From Drosophila pseudoobscura (Eukaryota > Arthropoda > Insecta > Diptera > Drosophilidae), in NCBI RefSeq assembly GCF_009870125.1, contig NC_046679.1:1860001-1924000 (forward strand): a stretch of DNA of 64,000 nt, read 5' to 3'. The notes beneath the pieces were generated by a model, which saw only the letters and a list, made by a program, of their open reading frames with translations, was not told where the DNA came from and ran no database searches. This document shows positions 26,859-40,360 of this stretch, in pieces; position 1 is the first letter of the stretch; each line of letters begins with the position of its first letter. Both the position numbers and the translations under genes were made by a program.

Positions 26859-29800
26859 CTGGCAACCAGCATCCATGCCAGAGTTGGAGTTGGCGTTGGA
26901 GAATGGGTTTATGGAGCGGACTTGCCAGGAGAGAGGGCTCCTAATGCCACTCATGCATATTTATTGCCTGTCTAGGACTCGGTAGCTGAGTAAATACACT
27001 TGAATACACTCCGTAAAGATACCAAAGTGCCGCAAAATAATGATATCATACAAAGGATCCATATGCCACAGCCAGGGCATTGTGATTGTCCTTGTCAGCT
27101 GCACATTTGGAGCTCGATTTGCAGATATGTGGTGGGTATTCTATTGGAAAATGTACCTCGAAAGGTATGGTTTTACTGAACTCCACACTCTTTTCTTTCG
27201 GTGTGGCTCGCCAGGTGGAGAGCACAAAGTGCTGGCCAACTTCTTTGGTGCTGTTGATTTTCGCAGTTTCCACAGTTTCAGCCGACAGGAGCTTATTGAA
27301 AACAAGTTTTCTCGGCCCGAAACTTGTTGGCCCCGTCGAGACCGCAGGCCAAACAGAGGGAAACTTCCGCGCCGTGCACTCTGCTCTGCTCTGCCAATAC
27401 TCGTACAGTACAGTAAGCCAGTTGGGAGCTGGCTACCTACTCCTCACTCGGCCGGCACTGGGGCCATGTTTACCGGCCCGGGCAGCCCAGGTGGCAGCTG
27501 GCAGCTGGAGCAACAGCTCTAAACTGTCGTAATTTCGTGCACAAATGCGCATTTTATTACCCGCCACTCAGGTGCCCAAGACGATGGTCCGCTCCATCTG
27601 TCCGGCCGCTCGCCGAGAGTGCTCCACTTGACGGTTCTCCGAGTATTTGTTTATTTACACTTTGCTTTTGCTGTCCCACACACATACTTGTAATCCATGT
27701 AGATACACTTGGGCTGGTGTTGGGGTGGTCTGGGGGTGGGTGTGTTCGTGGTATACACAAAGGATTTGCTGTGTTTGGCTAAGCCATTGTCGTCTGCCCG
27801 GAGCGGATTGCCAGCTGCTTGGCTGATAAATAGAATAAACTGATTGCGTGGCGCTGATTGACATTGTGGCAATCCGCTCTCCAACTCAAATACGCACACA
27901 AAGCACAGAGCCCCGACTACCTGCTACGCAAACTATCTCACAAACACGCACACAATTGCAGCAGGTACACATGCATAAATGCAATCAGTGACAAAGGAGA
28001 CTCGCTACGAGTCGCACGGCTACAGGAAGCGATTTGTCCTGGGATATGTATGGAGGGCGGAAGGAAGTCGAGACAGCGAGAGAGTGCTATGCTTTTAAGA
28101 ACACCCAAGTGGAATCAAAGATGTCTACTAGCCCCCAACCCCCCGCCCCCCAGTCCTTGGCCGCCCACAGCCCACCCCAGTAAATGGAATAAAATATTGC
28201 TCATACGCCACGCTGACCTTGGGATTTAATGGCCGCCCAGGCTACCTTTTCCTCTCTTTGGCGTTTTATTTTAAATTTCATTTCATGCTTACGGCTGGCC
28301 CAAAATGGTTCGGTTCGGTTCGGTTTGGTTTTATTTGCTCAGTTAGCTTGGGCATATTTCAGCATTATTTGTTGGGAAATCGAGCAGAAACTCGAAGAAT
28401 CGGCAGGCCAGCAAGACAGCCGACAGCCGACAGCAGGACCAGGGCCCGTTGAGGCATTTCCGCTTTAAGGCGACTCCAATGTCATGTTCCTGGGGTATCA
28501 TTAAAGGGCAATATAACAAGTCTGTGGCCGCGCGGAGGGCGGTGTGGAAATATGAAAAATGGCAAAGGGAAAATGCACAGAGCACATGTGGTGCCTGCTG
28601 CAGTGGCATGGCAAGGCAAGGCAGCAAGGCAGCACGGCTGCATGCCTGCAAGCGGAAGCGGAAGCTAAGTAAGCCAGCAACAAGCTCCCAATTGATTTAA
28701 CACGCCAGTGCCAGTGCCAGTGCTAGGGCCAGGACCAGGGCCCCCACAGCTCCCACAGCAACAGCACTGCCCCATATCCTCCGCTCCTCCGCTCCACTCC
28801 CCGCCCCAACTCCTGCCTCCTGATGAACAATGAAATGTGCCAGGCAGCTGCAGCCCCTGCCTGGGTGCTGCGAAAGTGCAACATGTGCTCCATGAAAAAT
28901 ATGCGCAAAAAATTTCACACACAAGTGTGCTGCAGAATGCGCTGCCACTCAAGCAGCGAAGATGTTATTTATGAGCCAGCCGGATGAACAATAGCACCAG
29001 AATCACTTTGTCATCCAGTCGGGGCCCGGAGTTAAAGCTAATTGCAGCATTGATCTCTTTAAGAGAGGCCAACCTGTCCGCACAGTTCGACGTGCCGACG
29101 CCCCGGGACTCCAGCTCAAGAAGGCAGCGTTTTTGGAGTGGAAAATGCGGTTGGGACTTAAATTTGCAGCTTTAAGCGGCCAACAGATTTCATCCGGGCA
29201 ATGTCATAAAGCAAAGCCAGGCAAATCAGGCCAATACTCCAGCGGAGGACCAGAAATTTAATCAAGATGAATGCTGCAATTTGTGCTCGCAACCGAACGC
29301 GGGCTGCCGTGCCCGGCTGTCAAATCTAATTTTGCTATTTATCATTTGGTTAACGTTGCTCCGGATTCTCCTCCGGCCCTGCTCTGTGACTCACACAGAA
29401 CTCGGTCAAAGTGGGGGGGAGCGAGTTCTGGCAGGGACGAGGGCAGGGGAACTTAATTTTTAATGAGTCAATTTGAATTTGACAAGGCCAAGGGCTGTGG
29501 CAGCGCCCGGTTACGCCCACCATGAGTTTCACTTTGTCGTTTGTCGCCATCGTTATGCCAGTTGACAAATTAGCGCAACATCCGCAGAATCCGTCAGAGC
29601 TCTTCCAGCTCCACAGCCCTCTTCCAGGAACAGAACATCCACTTCTACATCTAATTTCGATAATGAAATTCGGAAGTCGCTTATAATTTTCATTATTCGC
29701 AACAACAAAGAGCCCACAAGCCGCAGCAGCAGCAGCAGCAGCAGGAGGCAGCAACAGGATAGAGCCCGCCAGAGGAACATCAATGGCCACAAAAGTCTTG

Positions 29801-30400
29801 GGGCGTAATTACCGTTGGCTATTATTAGTGGGCGGACTCGCCTTTTGCGTGAGTTGTCCGATTGGAAGCCTCCAGATCTGTGGGTCGAAGCTGAAATTGG
29901 AATTGGAATTTCCTTGGACTGGACTCATTAGCGTCTGTCGGAGCACTGCACTAATCAACATTTTCACACGCTTCGATCCCTCCCGACCCCGACCCAGTCT
30001 CAGTCCCAGTCCCAGTCCCAGTCCTCCGGCAAATGTGCAAATTTGTCAATAAATTATATGGACTCTCGGACGGGACTATAAAAACCAGAAACATAAAAAA
30101 CACATAGCGACCCACAAAGAGTGCGAGAGAGATTTGGCGAAGAGGGAGATACTCGCAGGGCAGCCCTTTGTTAATTACAAAGCAAAATTAATTGCGTGTA
30201 ACTCCAGCGATTAGAGGGTGTAGGATGTGGGATATCCGGACGGATCAGGGCAGCAGCTGGACGGCCGAAATGAAAATGGAAATCATCATCAGCAGCCAGG
30301 GCAATAAAAGAAACGTGGTGGGGCCAAGTCCTGACCTAAGTACTCATAATGAATAGAAATGTGCCATAAACAAGACCGAATCCCCAATAAAATGCCACAG

Positions 30401-30462
30401 AGCTGGAGCCGGAGCTGAAGCTGGAGCCAAAGCCGGAGCTGGAGCTGGAGCCAGAGCCGGAG
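30401..30462. repeat. (GAGCYG)n imperfect hexamer array
   Basis: About ten copies of GGAGCY-type hexamers, alternating GGAGCT, GGAGCC, GAAGCT and AGAGCC. Confidence 0.85.
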
Positions 30463-32860
30463 TCACATCCCGAGACCGGTTTACATTTTGTTGTTCCCTG
30501 GCATTTGGCTCATTTGCACATGCCCAGACCGGGTCCCGGGTCCCGGGCTTAGAGCCACAACTAGGCTCTACTCCCCACAATTTAATGGGAACGGGCGGAA
30601 GGGGAAACGCTATGCCACGCTGGTAATCTCCTTTTTATGGCGTCGTGCGATGGAAACGTGCAAACGTGCGTTGCCTCTCTATGAGGCCGGGACCGAAGTG
30701 CTGTTCGCCGAGTTGATAGTTGAATTTATTTAAATTGAGTTAACACTTCCAGGGGCAGAAAGGTGGCACGGCTGACCGGGCTCCAGCGTTTAGTTTGCCT
30801 CTTATGCTTCCCAAAGGAAATATTAATATTCGCCGGAGCAGACCCAGACTTGAATAATCGATAGCCCGAATATTTTCGGCAATCTCTACTGTCATAATTA
30901 AGTGGAAGGAACCAGCACAACATTCTGGCGGAACTGTGAAAGGATTTCAAGGCAATTCTAGCAGCGTTTCGTCATATTAATGCAGGCTGCATGTCCTTCA
31001 GTTGTTGGTTAATGTTTTTAAGGATAGTCTCTCTGGGATTCGGGTACTTTTGAGGTGTGGTTCTGGTGGAATATTTAACGATGTTTCACCCCACCGAATG
31101 ACAATATATTGTTATCTGCAGTCGCATTGTTGGCTAATGTTTTATTGATCGATGTTTTGATGGGAAATATTCATTGCACTGCATTGTCCAGACTCCATTG
31201 ATTTCGGCTTAGCTGGCCAAATCGAGAGGCAAACAAACGAATCGATTCTCGGGGACAATCCGAATGAATGCGTGCTCATGCGTGCCTCTGTGCCTCTGAG
31301 TGTGTTTGAGTTTGTGGCAATTATTGTTGATTGCATTGGCCATTGTTTTCGGTTGCAATTGCATTGTTGATAAGTTGGCTTACGTACATTTGATTTAAGC
31401 CTTGCCATCAATGGCCATTCCGCTCCATCCACCCCTCACTTCGACTCCTCCTCGAGCCCAATTGGCAAACAGTCGATGCCATGCCCCAGGACATTGCCGG
31501 GCAGTCCATAATGAACACATGTAATACACACCCGTGCCCGATGCCCCACACCCCCACCCGTATTCGTATAAGTACGAGTAATCGACTGGTCAGCGCTGCT
31601 GCTGCTGTGGTTGCCAACTACTGACTGAAATAATCAGTCAATTAAACTTCCCCAGGGACGGGGGCCGGCGAGCGGGGGAAATGCATCAAGTGGCACGAGA
31701 GTTTTTTCCCTGGCAGGAAAATTGAAAAATCAGAAGTTGGCCACGACAGGAAAAAAAGGCACCGAGTACGGAAAACAAACCGAAACTCAAATAAACGACA
31801 AGAGTGCATGCAAAATAACTTTCCACGCAATTTTCTCCAGTGAGAGTGAGACAGAAGAGGAGCCATAGAGGGGGGGAAAGAGATGAACTGGTGATTTGTT
31901 TATTTCCAATTTGCTTGCTGGTTATAGCCGGATGGCAGGGCGTCCACAGTAGCCGGGAGTATTATGATTGGGCATGGCAGAGATGGAAGAATAAGTAGCC
32001 TTTAATAATAAGGAGATGAGGGTTCTGCTTCAACAGATTCTAGTTCGATTAATCTTCTTCAAGTCTCATCTGATGATAATCTGCGAATCACTTTACGCAT
32101 AGAAACATTCGACATACAAGAGTATCAATAGCTTCGGTTCCTGCAACTACACTTTCTTGTGGCCCTTTGTTGTTACTTGCCACAGCCACGAGAGGCATGA
32201 GGCACTGCTTTGGCTCTGCGTTGCAATAAAATATGTTCCCCAACTGCAATCAAAACAAAAAGCCCGGCAACATTTCAGTTGTTGCTGTCGTTGCGGCTGC
32301 CTGTTGTTCTGGGAGTGCAGCAGCAGCAACAGCAGCAGCAGCAACAGTTCCAGTGGCAGCAGCAGCAATAGGGGCAGCAACAGTAGATACAGCAACCAGG
32401 CAGCCAAAACATTGTGGCGCACTTGAAAGTCAATTCATTTCAAAACTCAAAATAAACAGACACCCACAGCAGGAAGCAGGAGGCAGGCAACATGCAGGGG
32501 AGGGGGGTGTGCAACATTTCTAGGCATTCGTCGGGCCAACGCTGCGTATGGGCTATGGAGGCGGGGGAAATATTCACATTTTTCAGCACTGGCATCCGAG
32601 CACTTGAACTTTTTCAATTATGCCAACACATCACAAGCAGAAAGGCAGATGTGGAGACAGCAGCAGCAGCAGCAGCCAGGATGCACGGTAGAGTCGCCTA
32701 TGGGATACCCCCTACTGAGAAGAGCTTTGAGCGAACCATCCATGGAAAATGCTATGAATAGGAAGACTTTTGTGGTTGAAATTGTGTACCTGTCGACATG
32801 CATTTAGGTAGAGATCCCAGATCTACAATTTGTGTGGCAGGAAATGCTTTCTTCCGCCTG

Positions 32861-33106
32861 TTACATAGTTCTACAAAACCACAATATACCCTCGTAGACC
32901 AGAGATGCATTGACATTGATGAACTGGAGAATGGAATCTAAGAGAGATTTGCCATCGGTACAACCATCGATAGGACTGCCCTTGGCCGGGCAGGCGACTG
33001 TGTGAATCATTGAGCACAAATCTGAACAAAGTTCCTCGAAACTATAAGTCCCCCCCTTGGGGGGCTGGATTATAGATGGCAAACGACCGCAATTATCAGG
33101 GGACTC
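32861..33106 (-). CDS. Protein-like reading frame of unknown nature (possible exon or gene fragment)
   Basis: Read on the minus strand, an 80-odd-codon frame from just after a stop near 33107 to a TAA at 32861 encodes NCGRLPSIIQPPKGGTYSF, then EELCSDLCSMIHTVACPAKG, and ends GILWFCRTM. It has five to six cysteines, mixed hydrophobic and charged residues and no repeat-coded runs, unlike most frames of this region. It has no in-frame ATG near the start, so it would need an upstream exon; the only nearby acceptor-like sequence is TTTAAG at its 5' side. No family was recognised. It may be an exon of an unannotated gene, an old gene fragment, or chance. Confidence 0.22.
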   Translation of the reverse strand, partial: ESPDNCGRLPSIIQPPKGGTYSFEELCSDLCSMIHTVACPAKGSPIDGCTDGKSLLDSILQFINVNASLVYEGILWFCRTM

Positions 33107-36100
33107 TTAAATTTAATTATATTCCCGTACTTGCCGGCAAGTTTCGAGCTGCGGCCACTTATGAGTCTCAACTCGACTCAACTTTGGAGCTTTGTCAGCT
33201 GTGCGGCCTACTATACACAAATTATTAATTGCCGCAAAACGCACACAAATTATGATTAATTATGCCGCACAATGGCCAAAGAAAATGCACGGACACAGAG
33301 CCACACACACACACACACACACACACACATTGCCCCATGCGATGTGGCAAATCTGCTGAGCAAACAAATGAACAAACAAAAGGAAAATACATCTAATATA
33401 TATATATGTGAGCTCCCCTCCCCCTTTCGGTCGGTTGCGGAGCCCGGGCTTGTCATGATTTATTATTTGCACTTGATAATGACGCACAGAAGGAGCTGGG
33501 AGTGGGAGTGGAGCTGAGAGCTGAGAGCTGGAACTTGGCCTGGTGCCAGTTATCGCTGGAACATTGACAGGCGTATATCAAAACAAAAGGCATTTGCGTT
33601 TGACCTTTGACCCGGCACCCACTCACAGCGCTATGGCTCTGCTAAGCACAGCTGCCTCGGCTGCCTCGGCTGCCCCGGCTGCCACAGCTGCCCCAGATGG
33701 AGTCTCAGAGCAAACAGAAGCTAAAGAAGCTCTCTAGTTCTTATCAGAGTAACTGCAAATGGCGTGAAAGAATGCGCAACGCTTTATTTTTATGAGCCAC
33801 CAGATAAGGCGGGCCAAGTGGCGGAGAATTGGGGGAGAATGCGGGACTGTGGGCTGTGGGCGTCGGGCGTGGCATTATTATGCAGGCAGCATAATAAAAT
33901 AAAAATGTTGAGCTGTCGAAAGGAGGATGACTAGGGGGAGGAGTAGGAGCAGCACCAGCACCAGTAACAAGAGACGAAGTGCGAAGAGACGGCGCGAGGG
34001 GCCGAGGGGCTTACAAGCAATGTAATATCAACATGACAGCCATAGAAAACGTTGTAGACGGCCACGCCACATAAAAAAGAGCGCAATTATGTTTTTTGCC
34101 CAGGGATGAGCGTCGAGAGGCTGGACAGGGGGGGAGCCGTGGCGGAAGGTGAGCCCGTGGGATGGCGCTGCTAAGTAGGTAAACGCATAGTGGCCTTGTG
34201 TTGCCATTGTTGTGGCATCAGATGTAATCGTGCCACGGGGCGAGAGAGACAGCGGAGGCGATGCCTTTATTAATTTCCTGCTGACATCAACGCCGGGAAT
34301 GTGGCTGGCAATTAACAGAAATATCCATGGGAATTCCTTTAGTCCTGCCCGAGCCGAAGGTACGTTTCTTTAGGAAGCCACAGAAATGTTTGGCAGTGCT
34401 TTGATTGGGCCTAAACCAATTTGCCAACAGACTCGATTCACTCGTTTGACTCGTTTGACTTGTTGAAGGGAAAAGTTCTGTCGAGTTTGGAATTTAATTG
34501 CTTAAAGACTTAATGGACAGCATTCCCAAACTGATTCCATCATCCTCCAAAGTGAGTTGGAAGTTCTGGCTGTGGAATGCCAGTTGTGCAACCGCATGAG
34601 CCATCAAAGCTACACAAATTGGAGTATCTATCGGTGGCTGTATCTGAATCTGTGAACACACACACACACACACACACAGGGCAGAGCAGAGCAGAGCAGA
34701 GCAGAGGAGACACTGGCAGATTGCTGGCATAAACTGTCTGAGAACTGTCACATGAGACGACAGCCACGGAAATTCTTGGCAAAGTTTATTAATTAATTTT
34801 GTTGATTTTGTCACGTGCCCGTAATTTCGACAAAATCCGCAAAATCACACAGACGCAGTCAGACTCCGCAGACGCACAGATACAAAATCACACATGGCCA
34901 TGGGGCAGGAGCCAGAACCAGAGACAAGGACCAAAACCAAAAGCCAGAACCAAAGCCAAGGCAAAACAGTTGCTGAAAGCCGCCCAGAGATTCGGAATCC
35001 GGGGCCCAGAGCGTGACGGGGGGTGCCCGGGCGACCGGGGGCCCAGGCACAGCCGGGCGCTGCGGCAACATCCATTAGTCAAATGGCTTTCTGTTGCTCC
35101 TTGTTAGTTGGTTTCCCCAGGTGCCCCAATGTCCAGGAAGTTGCCCAGCAGCCCGCCAGCTCCCGTTGGGGGTCCTGCCGATGGGATGGAGCAACGGCAA
35201 GGCCACACGACAATACGATACATATTACATTATGTCCACGTTTATGACGATTATTGTTATTGTTTAGCGCAAAAGTCAATTAAATGGCTTTGCGGCAACG
35301 CAACCATTTGTCCATAATTCGATTACGATTTTCGGCCAGCAATCTGCCGGCAGGCTGGCCATTATAATTTTAATATGTAAACGCATAATTGTCAAACAGC
35401 TGCGGCATTCCAAAGCATTAAACGGGAATTGGTAATCGGTAATCGGTAATGGGCAATCGGCACGCCCTCAGTGGGCAGTGGTCAGTGGTCAGTGGGCAGT
35501 GGGAGACGCTCAAAAGTATGCTATGGCAGATCCGTCGACCCACGTCAAGGAATCAAGGACCGCCCGACTGTTTAAGAACTGAATACTGAATATTGATTGT
35601 TCCAAGGAAAGGTTTAAATGGCCCTGGGTCTGAGCATTTGGCATTCAAATGATTCGGTCGGGGGCCATGTCCTTCTGACCCGTTGACGGGGGCCAATGCG
35701 GTGGGTGGCAGCCGTTGTCATGGCCGGGCTAATGGACTCTGGTCATCATTAGTGGCCCTTTAACAGCCAGCAGCCCACCCGAGTCCCCATAAGGGGGGCA
35801 GCCTGTTTGCCATAATTTGGTGAAGCAAACGAAATGGAATCGCATTGGATTGGCTCGGATCGAATCGAATCGGATCGGATCGGTTGTCGGTGCCTGCTGG
35901 GGCCCATAATCCACTCATATGCTCGCTCCATTCCATTGTTGGCGCTGCTCTAGCAGCTCCGCTTCCATTTGCCATCAATTGTGCATTGAACTGTGCAAAT
36001 GTTTGTGGGTACTGGCATAAGAGTTCTGTGTTCTGTGTTCTGTGCTCTGTGCTCTGCTGTATCTCCCCCACAAATCCGGGCAAGCTTTCTTGCGAATTCT

Positions 36101-38100
36101 TTGTTTTGCCGGATGGAAGGCATGCGCAGGCCAAAACGAAGGCGAGAGTCTTGACGTTTTCTTTTTCTTCTCGGAACAAATGGATAGTGGCTCTCACCCG
36201 TGTGGATGTTGGACCCCCGAAAGCTGCAAGCTTTTCAATTTGCCACACCAAATAATGGCTGCCAGCGGCACACCTAACCCAAGCCCCAGGCCCCAGACCC
36301 CATGCCGCAAGCCCCAACCCCAACCCAATTGAATAACAGCTGCAAATTATGCTGACGCATTTAAAATGCAATAAACGTGGGCGTGGGCGTGGCCGAGGCC
36401 GTGGTCCGTGGTCCGTGCTCCGTGCTCTGAGCCAGCAATTTTTGCCAGTCGTGCAAAATGTCAAACATGTCAATCAAAAGTCATTTTCCATGTCACCCGC
36501 ATGCCACGCAGCAGCGGCGTTCGAATTGGGCCCGAACCGTTTTGCCGCATGCCGCATGTCGCATATTGAGCTGCAGTTGAGCGCCAGTCGAGGCCCGCTG
36601 AGACGGTACGACAGGGGACGTCAGTCGCCTGGCAATTTGGTAGGTTCCTTGCCACTAAAATCCGCTTTACGCGGCGTCTCTCGGGCCACTTTGAAGAGCC
36701 TCCGCCGAAATGCCTGACAGATGCAACAGCCAGCCTTGTGGCAATACTTTCCCCTGCGAGTACGACCAATATCCATGCGAAAAGTCGGAACGAAACCCGC
36801 CTGGGACCCGCCTGGTCCTGCTCCGGGGTCCCTTGATGTTTGCCTTACACTCTGCGCCCCCAATTGAAAGTTCCTTGCGACGGAATGGGGGTGGGTGAGG
36901 GTGCGGCATGTTAATGGGAGTTGGCACAAGGATTGACTTTTATTCGGGAGTAGCATTCGTAATGCCCCAAAGAGGATTAGGGGTACGTGGAGAGGGGGTA
37001 ACCTCCGAGGGCGACAGCCCTCCGACCTTCTGATTGAAGAGCATATACTCTTCGGTCTTCCTTCGCCGCGCTGGCCCTTGTATTCTGTATGTATTTGCTG
37101 TTTGATTTGTTTGCGGATGCAGGTTGCGTCTTGTGCCGGGGGCACAACCTCCTCGCCGAGGGTCGAGTGGGGCTGGGGGTGTTGGGTGGGCGTTACTTGG
37201 ATTTGAAATTTGTGTAAATTGAATTTATTGAAGTCTAATAGTCCCACGTGTGTGCGCATATCTTCTGGCGCTGCCAGTCTTTCCTGACAGCCATCAATGT
37301 ATGGATATACGCATACATACAGATACATATGTGTGTGTGTGTGCATGCAAGTTCCGAGAGGTGAAGACGTTTGATGTCAAAATGGCTGCAAGGCGTTTTT
37401 TTTTCAGTTTTGCCCCCCCTAAAATTGAATGTGTGCGTGTGTGTGTGTGAGAGAGGATGATGGTATTTATAGTCTACTTAAAGGCTTCCCCCCTCAAAGC
37501 AATTTCATGTTGCGGGGCTCCGTCCTTTGGCGGATCTTCAGACAGGATTCACTGAGCGCACCCGTGCACGTCAAGCCAAGACAAACAATTTGAATGAATG
37601 CTCGAAAAGGGGTGATTATCCATGTGTGCGTGGCGTGGCGTGTGTCTGTGTGCGTGAGGGCGGATACGGAGGTATTTGCTGACAGGCACCGCCACAACCG
37701 CAAACGTAAATAAAAAAAAAAAACACCGTCAAACCCGAAACCAGCGAACCCACTAACGCCGACGACTTCATTTCGAATAATTTACATTCTCCGGAATTCA
37801 CGTTGAAATTTTAATTGGAATTTACTTTGCGACTCTCTGTGTCGGTTTTCCGGGGGCTGTGTAGCGTTTAATTTATGGCTGGGAAAAGTTTTTTTGCCAT
37901 CTTCCGCTTGTTGACAAGCCAAATTTGTCATGCATTTAATGGCTTAGAGAGATCCGCATCGTCAGGCCAATATTGAGCCGTACCCCTGGCCCCCGCACCA
38001 TGCAAATCGACGCGTCGTATGCGTAACATTTCGCCAGTCGCCACGGACAACATTTCCCCCCAGTCGAGCATTAACAGTGCTGTAAATGTAACCCAATAAC
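33107..38100. other. Gene-free DNA
   Basis: No supported gene. Contains (CA)14 at 33302-33329, an AC run at 34656-34678 followed by (GCAGA)n, GGTAATC- and GTCAGTGG-type tandem words at 35430-35510, (GTTCTGT)n heptamers at about 36022-36058, and a small hairpin GAAGAG-CATATA-CTCTTC near 37036-37054. The long overlapping frames at 35.7-37.3 kb are in GC-rich repeat-laden DNA and lack family features. Confidence 0.55.
33302..33329. repeat. (CA)14 microsatellite
   Basis: 28 nt of uninterrupted CA; one of about twenty CA/GT runs in the window. Confidence 0.98.
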
Positions 38101-38490
38101 ACACATTTACATGCCGCTGCTCTGTTATGTTAGCAGTCGCCTCCGTTCGGCTCGCTCTCAAACGCCCTCGCTCTGCTCCGCCTCTGCCGCTGCCTGTGCT
38201 CTGCTCTGCTCGGCCTGAGTGACCGAGAACGAGAACGGGGCCCGGTTTGAGTGCAACCTGCGCGCAGCTCTCTCGGCAGCGAGTGGGACGGAAGCGTCGC
38301 AATGTTGTTGAGGGCAGGCGGCAAAGGTTTTCGGCATTCCTCTCAGTTTCTGTGTCTGCTCCCTGAACATTCTGAGCGGAGTCCGTGTCGGGCTTCGAGC
38401 TTCGTGCGGCGCTCATGGAAATTCGGCGGTTCATTCGTCTGTTAGCCGTCTGGTGCGTTGCCACGCCGCTGTCGCAGTTTGTTCGTTTTG

Positions 38491-38514
38491 CTCGCTCGCT
38501 CGCTCGCTCGCTCG
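38491..38514. repeat. (CTCG)6 tetranucleotide repeat
   Basis: 24 nt of exact CTCG. The minus strand reads (CGAG)6, a word resembling GAGA-factor/Pipsqueak targets. Confidence 0.97.
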
Positions 38515-38714
38515 TTTGCCTGATGGTCGATGCTCGCTGCTGGCATTCGCAGTCGTCGCATGTTGAGAGGAAGTAGGCGCGCTCCGCAGCAGAATCTGTT
38601 GCAGATTCAGAATCCGAATCAGAGGCAAAATCAGCGGGGGAGAGGCAGCAGCCAGGCAAATTAATGATTATTGTTTGGAGATTACAGGCACATTGATTGC
38701 TTGCAACGGTAAAT

Positions 38715-38716
<2 letters not shown>

Positions 38717-38754
<38 letters not shown>
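38717..38754. repeat. (CA)19 microsatellite
   Basis: Longest dinucleotide run in the window, 38 nt, on the edge of the GC-rich block. Confidence 0.98.
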
Positions 38755-38759
<5 letters not shown>

Positions 38760-39000
38760 AACACAGGCACACATCGAACCGCTCGAGTGGTTCGCACCGT
38801 GTCGCGCGCGCGTCCCATTGCGTATACGCAACGTTGCCGTCGGGTGCTTCGCTGACATCCGCTTCCGCCGCCGCCACTGCAGCTGCAACTGCAACTGCAG
38901 GGCCGTGAAAATGCATTTGCATTTCCCAATTTAAGAATATTGTCGCGTCGCGTATCGTCGCCTCCGTCGCCTCCGTCCCATTTCAAATCAAAAATGTAAC

Positions 39001-40359
39001 AACCTTCACAAAAAAATACGAATATACGCAAATTATTATTGCTGTTGCTGCTGGTGCAGTTGTGCTTTCTGTTTTCTATACGCTAGATTCTAGAGAACCT
39101 TTTTGTTTTAAAATTCTGTGTAATCTTTTTATTTTACAATAATTTTTGGTGTCGCGCAATTGGAAACAAACAAACGCCCCCCGTCGCACGTTCGAAAAAG
39201 TTTTTCATGCTAAAACATGCATATAATGCACGAGTCCAACAACAAGTCCGCCGAAAGGCAAAAGTATTTATATTAAAAGCGAAACGAAAATTACACGAAA
39301 CAAAGCCAAACAAAACACAGTGCAAAATGCAAAATGCAGTATACGAAATGCCAAAGTCATAATCACAATCCGTCCAAGTTATTTGTAATGAGTGCTCCGA
39401 CCAAATGCAACAATCACAGCCCGCGCAGGGCCACTCGACCAGTTTGCCACTCGAGGGGAACAAATAACCAGTAACGGTAGCGATGCGATACGATGCGATC
39501 CGATCCGAGTGATGATAACATAAATAAGAACTGTAAGAGCCACTCATCGGGGGGATGGGAGGGGGCTGCTCCGGCTCGACAACGCTGTCTACGAGCCAAG
39601 TTCCACAGAGTCCAAAGCGTCACACACACTGGAGCCACGGGCACTGAATTCCATGTAAGGGGGCTGATACGCCTCGAGATGCTGGGCAATAGAACGGAAG
39701 TGTTGATACTGCCCCGCCGCTCAGTCACAGTCGCAGTAGCAGAGCCTTTCTCTGTGGCATAGAAATCGTCATCGCATAACGACTTAAGCTCCTCGGCACA
39801 GTCAGCATTTCTGCGAGTACATCCCCATTGCCCCTGGGGGTTACACACTTAAAGCCACAACAAACGCATCCACAGAACGCTGCTGATGCCGATGATGACG
39901 ATGATGACGAAAATGGTAATGGGAGGGAATGATGCCAAAGTCATTTCTTTAAAGGTTACCTCTCACAGAAGAGAAGCGAAGCGAAGAGCAGACTACGGGC
40001 AGAGCAGAGAGTCCTCCTCTGTCTGTGTGCACGGAGTGATTTTGTTTACTTATGCCTTCTATTTATTTTCTATTTATTCGATTTGCATTTCACTCGGCGT
40101 CCGTCTGTGCCTTGGCAGTGCCTCTTCAAGCGTTACCAAAAAACTCTCGAGATTTCGAATGCAAATTTGTGACGTCTAGTGCACAGTCAGCCCATCTAAG
40201 TCGCCCCAAAGATTTCCCTATCGTCTACCGTCTATCGTCTACCGTGAGTGCGTGTGTGTGATTCTGTGGGCACTCAAATGTTTTCCTTGGCTGTTGACTT
40301 GGCTTTCAACGGGCCCCGGGTCGAGCCGGGGCAGCCTCTTCAGTCAACGCATCTTCAGC
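39001..40359. other. Non-coding DNA between two candidate promoter regions
   Basis: AT-rich first half and mixed second half. No supported coding frame. A short perfect hairpin, GCCCCGG-GTCGAG-CCGGGGC, lies at 40313-40332, just before the initiator at 40361. Confidence 0.5.
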
Positions 40360-40360
40360 A

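Larger units (their letters stand above)
20841..32860. other. Gene-free DNA with one weak minus-strand gene candidate near 21 kb
   Basis: 20950-21470 has features of a tiny minus-strand transcription unit (see findings), but nothing is certain. From 21.6 to 32.8 kb no coding frame shows family resemblance. Repeats include CA runs at 24119-24150, hexamer arrays at 26824-26858 and 30401-30462, CAG runs at 29724-29745 and 32317-32365, and C-rich CCCCAG runs near 23095 and 25250. Confidence 0.55.
38101..39000. promoter_or_regulatory. Candidate promoter/regulatory block, GC-rich with (CTCG)n and CA tracts
   Basis: Marked local shift to GC- and CpG-rich, CTCG/GAGC-rich sequence, with (CTCG)6 at 38491-38514, TCAGTT initiator-like words (for example 38343-38348) and (CA)19 at 38717-38754. 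Such blocks are common around 5' ends of developmental genes and Polycomb targets in flies. A 367-codon frame (37928-39031, minus) spans it but is Arg/Ser/Cys-rich with repeat-coded tracts and no family match. Strand and target gene are unknown. Confidence 0.3.

Noticed and set aside
37928..39031. 367-codon minus-strand frame across the GC-rich block
   Set aside because: The product is made of repeat-coded tracts (Cys/Val from CA repeats, Glu/Arg/Ala from CGAG repeats). A long frame is expected by chance in GC-rich DNA.
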